Source of the DNA: an uncultured Vampirovibrio sp.
GTDB taxonomy: Bacteria; Cyanobacteriota; Vampirovibrionia; Gastranaerophilales; Gastranaerophilaceae
Direction of reading: 5' to 3'
Assembly (NCBI GenBank): GCA_910577635.1
Contig: CAJTNR010000004.1
Coordinates: 45,182-109,181 of the forward strand
Length of the DNA: 64,000 bases
The position numbers and the translations under genes were made by a program. The number at the start of each line of letters is the position of its first letter. Positions within the stretch are counted from its first letter, which is position 1. The notes beneath the pieces are model-generated. The model was given only the letters and a program-made list of their open reading frames with translations, did not search any database and was not told where the DNA came from. Shown piece after piece: positions 59,290 through 64,000 of the stretch.

Positions 59290-59971
59290 CCAGTTTAATA
59301 CCAGGACCCATGGTGGTTGTAAGATAAATTGATTTTAGATATGTTCCCTTAGCACTTGATGGTTTTGCTTTTAATACAGCATCAGCCAAGGTTGCGTAGT
59401 TTTTGAACAAATCATCAGCACTGAATTTCATCTTACCCAAAGGTACGTGAATCATTCCCTGCTTATCAGCACGAAACTCAACTTTACCTGCTTTTGCATC
59501 TTTTACAGCACGGGCAATATCAACTGTAACAGTTCCTGTTTTGGGGTTCGGCATTAAACCCTTAGGACCTAAAACTCTACCCAATTTACCAAGTTTAGGC
59601 ATCATATCAGGTGTTGCAATTAAAGTGTCAAATTCAAACCATCCGTCTGAAATTTTATCAATTATTTCCTCACTTCCTGCTTCGTTTGCCCCTGCTTCTT
59701 TAGCTTCTGCCACTTTATCAGCTTTTGCTATAACGCAAACTCTAACATCTTTACCTAAACCAGCAGGTAATACTGTGGTTGAGCGGATTTGCTGATCAGC
59801 GTGTTTAACATCAATCCCAAGACGCATATGGCATTCTAAGGTTTCATCGAATTTAGATGTAGCACCTGCAACTTCTTGCAGCTTTATAATTGCTTCTTTA
59901 GCTGAGGTAGGTTGAATAAAACCTTCAAGCATTTCTTTAATTTTCTGTTGTTTTTTGGTTAATTTAGCCAT
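59246..59971 (-). CDS. rplA: 50S ribosomal protein L1
   Basis: 241 residues, slightly over the usual 230. Characteristic parts are the N-terminal FDETLECHMRLGIDVKHADQQIRSTTVLPAGLG (about 38-70), DTLIATPDMMPKLGKLGRVLGPKGLMPNPKTGTVT (about 114-148) and the end GTYLKSIYLTTTMGPGIKLD. L1 binds 23S rRNA at the E-site stalk and also represses its own operon by binding the mRNA. A structured leader at 59988-60031 lies just before the gene. The usual followers rplJ and rplL are absent; a terminator and a GtrA-like gene come instead. Confidence 0.97.
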   Translation of the reverse strand: MAKLTKKQQKIKEMLEGFIQPTSAKEAIIKLQEVAGATSKFDETLECHMRLGIDVKHADQQIRSTTVLPAGLGKDVRVCVIAKADKVAEAKEAGANEAGSEEIIDKISDGWFEFDTLIATPDMMPKLGKLGRVLGPKGLMPNPKTGTVTVDIARAVKDAKAGKVEFRADKQGMIHVPLGKMKFSADDLFKNYATLADAVLKAKPSSAKGTYLKSIYLTTTMGPGIKLDAKNVPAEVKEYVG

Positions 59972-59987
59972 TTTCTTCTCCTTATTG

Positions 59988-60031
59988 TGGTAATTAGCGG
60001 CCGTTTTAATATTATAAAACAGAGCCTCCCA
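59988..60031 (-). promoter_or_regulatory. Structured mRNA leader before rplA, candidate ribosomal-protein regulatory element
   Basis: On the minus strand TGG-GA-GGC-TC-TGTTTTA, loop, TAAAACG-GCC-GCTAATTA-CCA: an outer TGG/CCA stem, a left internal loop GA, a right internal loop GCTAATTA, and an inner stem. It is followed by the ribosome-binding site AAGGAG. The element before rplK (60544-60579) has the same plan and similar loops. Confidence 0.55.
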
Positions 60032-60090
60032 TTGTTCGGTACGGTTTTTGCTATAGTTTTTGCAAAAACCTTTGTCTCATTTGCGGGCAA

Positions 60091-60528
60091 CTATTGTTTT
60101 ACTGTTACACCCATTGAACGAGCAGTACCTTTAATCATTTCCTTAGCAGCTTCAATTGAAGTTGCGTTTAAGTCGTTCATTTTAATATTTGCAATTTTTT
60201 CAAGCTGTTCTTGAGAAATTTCCGCAACTTTTGTTTTATTAGGAACACTTGATCCTTTGGGTAAATTAAGTTCTTTTTTAATTAAAACAGCAGCTGGAGG
60301 TGATTTTGTAACGAAATCAAAGCTTCTATCTTCATAAACATCAATTACAACAGGGATAATATATCCTGCTTGAGAAGCTGTTCTTTCGTTGAACTGCTTA
60401 CAAAAATCCATTATGTTAACACCCTTCTGACCCAATGCAGGACCAACCGGAGGTGAAGGATTAGCTTTTCCTGCTTCAATTTGAAGCTTAATTTTACCGG
60501 TAATTTTTTTGTTTGATTTTGGTGCCAT
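60091..60528 (-). CDS. rplK: 50S ribosomal protein L11
   Basis: 145 residues. N-terminal KIKLQIEAGKANPSPPVGPALGQKGVNIMDFCKQFN (about 12-47) is the L11 hallmark with the proline-rich hinge; FDFVTKSPPAAVLIKKELNLPKGSS follows, and the end KMNDLNATSIEAAKEMIKGTARSMGV is the RNA-binding domain. L11 binds the GTPase centre of 23S rRNA. It lies in the usual order nusG-rplK-rplA. A structured leader lies immediately upstream. Confidence 0.97.
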   Translation of the reverse strand: MAPKSNKKITGKIKLQIEAGKANPSPPVGPALGQKGVNIMDFCKQFNERTASQAGYIIPVVIDVYEDRSFDFVTKSPPAAVLIKKELNLPKGSSVPNKTKVAEISQEQLEKIANIKMNDLNATSIEAAKEMIKGTARSMGVTVKQ

Positions 60529-60543
60529 ATTTATTCTCCTTTC

Positions 60544-60579
60544 GTGGTGATTGCGGTCTTTTTGTTATAGACCTTCCAC
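60544..60579 (-). promoter_or_regulatory. Structured mRNA leader before rplK
   Basis: On the minus strand GTGG-AA-GGTCT, loop ATAACAAAA, AGACC-GCAATCA-CCAC, then the ribosome-binding site AAAGGAG. The outer GTGG/CCAC stem and the internal loops match the element before rplA in place and type. Binding by L1 or L11 as operon feedback is inference from position. Confidence 0.55.
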
Positions 60580-60589
60580 TTTTGTTTGT

Positions 60590-61216
60590 TTATACTTTTT
60601 GAATTTGTTTATATTCAAGTTCAACAGGGGTTTCACGACCAAAAATTGAAACCATTGCGCGAAGCTTGGATTTATCAGGATAAACTTCGGTAATATCGCC
60701 GATAAATTCAGCAAAAGGACCTGAAATAATTCTAACTTTATCCCCGACTTTAACATCAAGTTCAATTTTGGTTGTAGTTTGTTGTCCGTGGTGGATAATT
60801 TTCTTAATTTCTGAATCTTTAGCTGGAATTGGTTTTTTAGATGTTCCGACAAATTTGGTAACACCCGCTGTGTGTCTTACAACATACCAGGAATCATCAT
60901 CCATTATCATTTCAACAAGAACATAGCCTGGAAAGATTTTTTCTTCTTTTTTAGTCTTTTTGCCTGATCTAACCTGGGTAATTGTTTTTTGGGGAACTTC
61001 AATTCTAAAGATTTTTTCCCCCATGTTCATATATTCAACACGTTTTTCAAGGTTGACTTTAACTTTATTCTCATAGCCTGAATAAGTATGAACAACATAC
61101 CATCTTTTTTTAGGAGCTTTTTCAACCGTATGGGTTTGTTCTTTACTTATATAAATACTTTCCTCAACATTTTCCTGTTGATTCTCGTTTTGAATTTCGT
61201 TTTCTTTTTCTGTCAT
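60590..61216 (-). CDS. nusG: Transcription termination/antitermination protein NusG
   Basis: 208 residues. The NGN domain opens with KKRWYVVHTYSGYENKVKVNLEKRVEYM (about 36-63) and FPGYVLVEMIMDDDSWYVVRHTAGVTKFVGTSKKPIP; the C-terminal KOW domain starts VGDKVRIISGPFAEFIGDITEVYPDKSKLRAMVSIFGRETPVELE. An extra acidic, Gln/Glu-rich stretch of about 33 residues precedes the NGN domain. It binds RNA polymerase and couples it with Rho or the ribosome. It lies between secE and rplK as usual. Confidence 0.96.
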   Translation of the reverse strand: MTEKENEIQNENQQENVEESIYISKEQTHTVEKAPKKRWYVVHTYSGYENKVKVNLEKRVEYMNMGEKIFRIEVPQKTITQVRSGKKTKKEEKIFPGYVLVEMIMDDDSWYVVRHTAGVTKFVGTSKKPIPAKDSEIKKIIHHGQQTTTKIELDVKVGDKVRIISGPFAEFIGDITEVYPDKSKLRAMVSIFGRETPVELEYKQIQKV

Positions 61217-61226
61217 GTTACAACCT

Positions 61227-61442
61227 TTACTTAATTAGACCCAGAAGAGCTTTAAAAATTATATCCATAAAGTAAACTACAAGAGTAAAAAAGATTACAA
61301 CAGCTAAAACAATAACAGCTTCCACCACAACCTGTCTTCTTGTAGGCCAGGATACCTTGGACCATTCTGCTTTAACTCCTTTGAAGTATGCAATTATGGA
61401 GTCTTTATAATTATTCTGCTGTACTTTTTTATCTTGGGACAT
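61227..61442 (-). CDS. secE: Preprotein translocase subunit SecE
   Basis: 71 residues from ATG 61442. A longer frame to 61526 runs through the tRNA-Trp gene and is not the real start. It has the minimal SecE form: an amphipathic helix with the signature FKGVKAEWSKVSWPTRRQVV (about 20-39), then one transmembrane helix (VIVLAVVIFFTLVVYFMDIIF). It clamps SecY in the inner-membrane translocon. It lies 10 bp before nusG. Confidence 0.95.
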   Translation of the reverse strand: MSQDKKVQQNNYKDSIIAYFKGVKAEWSKVSWPTRRQVVVEAVIVLAVVIFFTLVVYFMDIIFKALLGLIK

Positions 61443-61468
61443 AAGTTTCTTTCTTTTATTTGTTAATT

Positions 61469-61541
61469 CGCGCCCTGAAGGACTCGAACCCTCGACATCC
61501 GGTTTTGGAGACCGACGTTCTACCAACTGAACTAAGGACGC
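61469..61541 (-). tRNA. tRNA-Trp (anticodon CCA)
   Basis: On the minus strand the acceptor GCGTCCT pairs with AGGGCGC (one G-T pair); discriminator G. The D-arm is AGTTCAGTTGGTAGAAC, the anticodon loop CTCCAAA gives CCA, and the T-arm GAGGGTTCGAGTCCTTC is normal. The CCA end is not encoded. Its place directly before secE is common in bacteria. Confidence 0.95.
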
Positions 61542-61556
61542 AAAAAAACCTTATAA

Positions 61557-61724
61557 CTATTTTGTTTCCTTGTGAACAGTATGTTTTTTACAAGAAGAAC
61601 AATACTTTTTAAGTTCCATTCTTTCTTTATTTGTCTTTTTATTTTTTGTGGTTGTGTAGTTTCTTTCCTTGCAATCCTCACAAGCAAGAACAACCATTTT
61701 ATCATTTTTTCCTTTAATGCCCAT
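61557..61724 (-). CDS. rpmG: 50S ribosomal protein L33
   Basis: 55 residues, the usual length, shorter than common gene-length cut-offs. The zinc-ribbon form is present: CEDCKERNYTTTKNKK (about 15-30) and KKYCSSCKKHTVHKETK at the end, giving four cysteines. The start is ATG 61724 with AAAGG nine bases upstream. It leads the cluster rpmG, tRNA-Trp, secE, nusG, rplK, rplA, the standard order. Confidence 0.95.
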   Translation of the reverse strand: MGIKGKNDKMVVLACEDCKERNYTTTKNKKTNKERMELKKYCSSCKKHTVHKETK

Positions 61725-61762
61725 TTTAACTGCCTTTCTTGGGGTTTAACTTTATAATTCTT

Positions 61763-61805
61763 CTTATTAATAGAATGTCCACTTAAGGGACATTCTATTA
61801 ATAAG
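61763..61805. repeat. Perfect 18-bp inverted repeat upstream of rpmG
   Basis: CTTATTAATAGAATGTCC (61763-61780) and GGACATTCTATTAATAAG (61788-61805) are exact inverted copies round a 7-base loop. No T-run follows on either side. It stands 38 bp before the rpmG start and 140 bp before the divergent kinase gene, so it could be an operator or an RNA hairpin in the rpmG leader. Confidence 0.75.
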
Positions 61806-61945
61806 ATTCTATATTAAATATTTTATCAGGAACAAAATTTTTTACAAATATTTATTTTATTTTTCTTTACAATTCGATAAAAAAGCTTTCAAAACTACCA
61901 AATCGGGTAATTTATTTTTATAGATAAAAAGAGTAGTTTTAGTAT

Positions 61946-62596
61946 ATGGAAAAAACTATTGATAAAACGACAACCATAATTAAAGAAAACGAAAAACTAA
62001 TAGCCAATATCCTGCATGACATTAAAAGCCCTTTGTACAGCATTAAAATCGGACTTCAAAACAGACTTGACTGCGAACTTAATAAAGATATCTTCGAAAC
62101 AACGGTTAATATTATCGAATATATTGAAAAATTTTTAGTTAACTACAGCTTTCAAGAAGGAAAATTCGATAAAAAAATTTCCCTTTGCGATATTAAAAAA
62201 ATTATTAACAAAAAAATTGATAATTATAAATATATTTTTATTAATAAAAATATTCATATTGATTTCTATTCTGAGGAAAAAGAATATAAGATAGATTCAG
62301 TTGAAATATTTCTATCTAGTATAATTGGAAATATTATTTCCAATATTGCACTTCATGCAAGCGAGAATCAAAATGCTGCAATTGAAATTTACTCAAAAAA
62401 AGATGCAATTGTTGTGGATTTTAAAAATTCCTACAACAACGAAAACAAAGATTTTTCCCTCGGGCTGGATTTTTGCCGTAAACTTGCAGTAAGCACGAAT
62501 GTCGAGCTAAAGTTTACAAAAACCAAAAACGAAGTTTGTGTAAACTTAAAAATTCCTGCAATTAAAAATTTAAAAAGAAAAATTATCGGTATCTGA
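61946..62596 (+). CDS. Short soluble histidine kinase without sensor domain
   Basis: 216 residues. The phosphoacceptor box is NILHDIKSPLYSIK (about 21-34), with His24 in the HDIKSP form close to the HDLRSP of cyanobacterial kinases. A degenerate ATPase domain follows: an N box with SSIIGNIISNIALHASE (about 113-129), a weak G1 region (AIVVDFKNSYN) and a GLDFCRKLA segment in place of GLGL. No membrane helix or input domain is seen, so it must be driven by another protein, or serve as a phosphotransferase (ChpT-like proteins have this shape). No response regulator is adjacent. The 3' end overlaps the convergent small gene by 27 bp. Confidence 0.72.
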   Translation: MEKTIDKTTTIIKENEKLIANILHDIKSPLYSIKIGLQNRLDCELNKDIFETTVNIIEYIEKFLVNYSFQEGKFDKKISLCDIKKIINKKIDNYKYIFINKNIHIDFYSEEKEYKIDSVEIFLSSIIGNIISNIALHASENQNAAIEIYSKKDAIVVDFKNSYNNENKDFSLGLDFCRKLAVSTNVELKFTKTKNEVCVNLKIPAIKNLKRKIIGI

Positions 62597-62845
62597 TTTT
62601 ATGCTTACCTGTGCTGACAGCTCAGCTATTAAACGGGAAATTTCATACCCTGAAACCATTACTTCTAAAACAAGCTGTGAATTAATCAGTATTTTATCAC
62701 CATATTCCATGGTATCCGGGTTAAGGGCTAAAAACTCGATAAAGTCTTCGCCAACATATAAAATTTTGCCAAAACTGGCATCTGTTGCCCAGCGCAAAAA
62801 GACTACCGTTTGTTCAAATAACTTTAGTTTTTGTATCATCCTCAT
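62570..62845 (-). CDS. Small conserved-looking hypothetical protein (91 residues)
   Basis: The start is placed at ATG 62845 (MRMIQKLKLFEQTVVFLRW); the frame continues upstream to 63007 but that part overlaps the lipoate ligase gene and is very Ile/Lys-rich. The body has a beta-rich, barrel-like look (FGKILYVGEDFIEFLALNPDTMEYGDKILINSQLVLEVMV), followed by a helix (EISRLIAELSAQVSI). I do not recognise the family. It is divergent from the lipoate ligase gene with 24 bp between start codons. Confidence 0.65.
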   Translation of the reverse strand: MRMIQKLKLFEQTVVFLRWATDASFGKILYVGEDFIEFLALNPDTMEYGDKILINSQLVLEVMVSGYEISRLIAELSAQVSIKSDTDNFSF

Positions 62846-62869
62846 AATATATATGATATGATTAATTTT

Positions 62870-63529
62870 ATGAATGTCAATTTTATTACAAATAATTGTA
62901 ACATTGTAAATAATGGTCAATATAATATGGATTTTGACGAAAAAACTCTTAATAGTGCTATCGGGGATAATGTTGATTTTGCACTTGTGCGGTTTTATCA
63001 ATGGCACCCCAAATGCGTTAGCCTTGGAAGGAATCAGGATAATAATATTAACTATAAAAATATTGATATTGTAAATCGCAAAACTGGAGGAAGGGCGCTT
63101 TTACACGACAAAGAATTGACCTATAGCGTTGTTTGTCCGATTTTTGATGAGAGTATAGTTAGAAGCTATAAAAAAATTTCCAATTGTCTTATTCTGGGAT
63201 TCAAAACCCTTGGAATTGAGCTTAACTTCGGCTCTTTTGAGCACAGAAATTCAACTTATTGTTTTAATACCACTTCAAGAGCTGATATTTGCTATAATAA
63301 TAAAAAGTTTATAGGTTCCGCCCAGTATCGAAAAAAAGGCTATTTGCTCCAGCACGGTTCAATCCCCTACAGTCTTGACTGGAGTTTAATTGAAGAAATT
63401 TTTTATGAAAAAATAGATAGAGAAAAAATTATAACTTTGAATGAAATTAATGACAGTTTTTCAACAAGACAAATAATTGATGCTCTAAAACAAGGATTTA
63501 TTGAAGGGTTTAAAGATATTAGCCAATAA
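62870..63529 (+). CDS. Lipoate-protein ligase A-family protein
   Basis: 219 residues from ATG 62870. The family core is RFYQWHPKCVSLGRNQD (about 42-58), then NRKTGGRALLHDKELTYSVV (about 69-88; RKTGGRAxxH is the lipoyl/biotinyl-binding loop) and STSRADICYNNKKFIGSAQYRKKGYLLQHGSI (about 130-160; K-x-x-G-S-A-Q with the catalytic-type Lys). This puts it in the LplA/LipL/LipM group that attaches or moves lipoate or octanoate on carrier proteins. Length is short of LplA (about 330), so it may be an amidotransferase or octanoyltransferase. TATGAT lies 12 bp before the ATG and no ribosome-binding site is seen. Confidence 0.83.
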   Translation: MNVNFITNNCNIVNNGQYNMDFDEKTLNSAIGDNVDFALVRFYQWHPKCVSLGRNQDNNINYKNIDIVNRKTGGRALLHDKELTYSVVCPIFDESIVRSYKKISNCLILGFKTLGIELNFGSFEHRNSTYCFNTTSRADICYNNKKFIGSAQYRKKGYLLQHGSIPYSLDWSLIEEIFYEKIDREKIITLNEINDSFSTRQIIDALKQGFIEGFKDISQ

Positions 63530-63803
63530 GACCTTCCGCTCTTAAAACTGCTTTAACTTTTATTGTAAAATCATCCTCAATGTTTTTTTGATTAAACATT
63601 GACCCATAGCCGCAGACCAAATAGTTTAAATTAATGTTGTAGTCAACAAAAAGTGTAGTTAGAATATCCAAAGATACAAAAGTTTTATTGTTCTCAACAG
63701 CAGAAACACCAGATTTTGACAAACCTATTTTTTGACCAAAAACCTCTTGTGAGAGGTTTAGTGCGGTTCTGATTTTTTTGAATCTGCTTCCTGTTGTACT
63801 CAT
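63519..63803 (-). CDS. XRE-family helix-turn-helix regulator
   Basis: 94 residues with the domain at about 7-63: FKKIRTALNLSQEVFGQKIGLSKSGVSAVENNKTFVSLDILTTLFVDYNINLNYLVCG. QEVFGQKI and KSGVSAVE are the two helices of the motif; INLNYLVCGYGSMF is typical of phage-repressor-like family members. The last 20 residues are a short helix. It overlaps the end of the lipoate ligase gene by 11 bp, convergent. No phage genes are near. Confidence 0.82.
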   Translation of the reverse strand: MSTTGSRFKKIRTALNLSQEVFGQKIGLSKSGVSAVENNKTFVSLDILTTLFVDYNINLNYLVCGYGSMFNQKNIEDDFTIKVKAVLRAEGLIG

Positions 63804-63934
63804 TTTCTACTTTCAATGTATGAAGTTTTGTAACCAACATACATAATTTATTGACTTTTGTTTATAAATTATGTACAATCGATTTTGTTAATTAAATTAG
63901 TTGTTCTATAACTGATTAATAGCACGAAAATACT

Positions 63935-63957
63935 TAAACGGCAAATTTTGCCGTTTA
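63935..63957. promoter_or_regulatory. Palindromic hairpin before the gene at the window end
   Basis: TAAACGGCAAA (63935-63945) and TTTGCCGTTTA (63947-63957) are inverted copies. A moderately T-rich tract follows. It may be a weak terminator or a leader hairpin for the gene starting at 63988. Confidence 0.45.
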
Positions 63958-63987
63958 GTTTGTTTGCAAAAATATAAGGAATTTTTT

Positions 63988-64000
63988 ATGAAAAAGAAAG
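63988..64000 (+). CDS. Start of an unidentified gene (cut by window end)
   Basis: ATG at 63988 follows a ribosome-binding site (TAAGGA) at nine bases distance. Only four codons (MKKK) are in the window; the basic start would suit a signal peptide, but nothing more can be said. Confidence 0.5.

Noticed and set aside
61227..61526. Longer secE frame
   Set aside because: Its first 28 codons read through the tRNA-Trp gene; ATG 61442 gives a normal SecE.
62570..63007. Longer minus-strand frame reaching 63007
   Set aside because: The extra 54 codons overlap the lipoate ligase gene and are low-complexity; the start is better placed at 62845.
832..63803. Four XRE repressors as signs of a prophage
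   Set aside because: They are scattered, and no phage structural, replication or lysis genes are seen; the transglycosylase belongs to the flagellar operon.
1..64000. CRISPR array or transposon
   Set aside because: No regularly spaced repeats and no transposase-like frame were found in the window.

Overview
The window is low-GC bacterial DNA from a Gram-negative-type cell: it carries a TolC-like outer-membrane channel, a MacA-type adaptor and flagellar or type III export genes. Several features point to the non-photosynthetic relatives of Cyanobacteria (Melainabacteria/Vampirovibrionia, most like the gut order Gastranaerophilales). These are LL-diaminopimelate aminotransferase, a protein that looks like a DUF1822 domain (a cyanobacterial family) joined to a TonB-type C-terminus, an HDIKSP-type histidine kinase box, GH57 enzymes, and several clade-specific proteins of unknown function. 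Anaerobic electron-transfer genes fit a fermentative anaerobe: the end of a 2-oxoacid:ferredoxin oxidoreductase, rubredoxin, FixC/FixX and a 2-hydroxyacyl-CoA-dehydratase-type activase. The lineage call is inference from gene content.

Layout. 1-0.6 kb: end of a 2-oxoacid oxidoreductase operon. 0.8-3.1 kb: two small XRE regulators, then a gene-poor stretch with two tandem units that look like type I toxin-antitoxin loci (one apparently disabled), two tRNA-Gly genes and a tRNA duplication scar. 3.1-17.6 kb: dapL, the DUF1822/TonB-like protein, glyS, a glycosyltransferase, a YhcH-type protein, a GH57 enzyme, a large histidine kinase, a NaChBac-type sodium channel, an M16 peptidase and a GNAT enzyme. 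18-29.4 kb: a sigma factor, a methionine-gamma-lyase-family enzyme, a complete MacAB-TolC-type exporter operon, a YhcC-type radical SAM protein, a thioredoxin/CcdA pair, metG and a rubredoxin gene.

29.5-48.9 kb is almost all plus strand: a coiled-coil protein, fixC-fixX, dprA, topA, aroE, a GH13-like enzyme, alanine dehydrogenase, and proB and proA separated by two lineage-specific genes, followed by a small activase pair. 48.9-55.5 kb on the minus strand is a compact operon: lytic transglycosylase, fliE, fliF, a very divergent fliG-like gene, fliH-like, flhA. 55.7-58.6 kb is accessory: an XRE regulator, a frameshifted acyltransferase, two tiny genes and a repeat-bearing protein. 58.8-61.7 kb is the translation cluster rpmG, tRNA-Trp, secE, nusG, rplK, rplA (with matching RNA leaders before rplK and rplA) and a GtrA-like gene. 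61.9-64 kb holds a short histidine kinase, a small conserved protein, a lipoate ligase homologue and another XRE regulator.

The most notable items are the tandem hydrophobic-peptide/antisense units at 1.7-2.4 kb, the export cluster with its aberrant FliG, the inverted repeat that buries the ribosome-binding site of the 44.2 kb gene, the paired rplK/rplA leaders, and several genes whose start codon lies 0-12 bp after a good -10 box, which suggests leaderless mRNAs. No CRISPR array, integrase, transposase or rRNA gene was seen.
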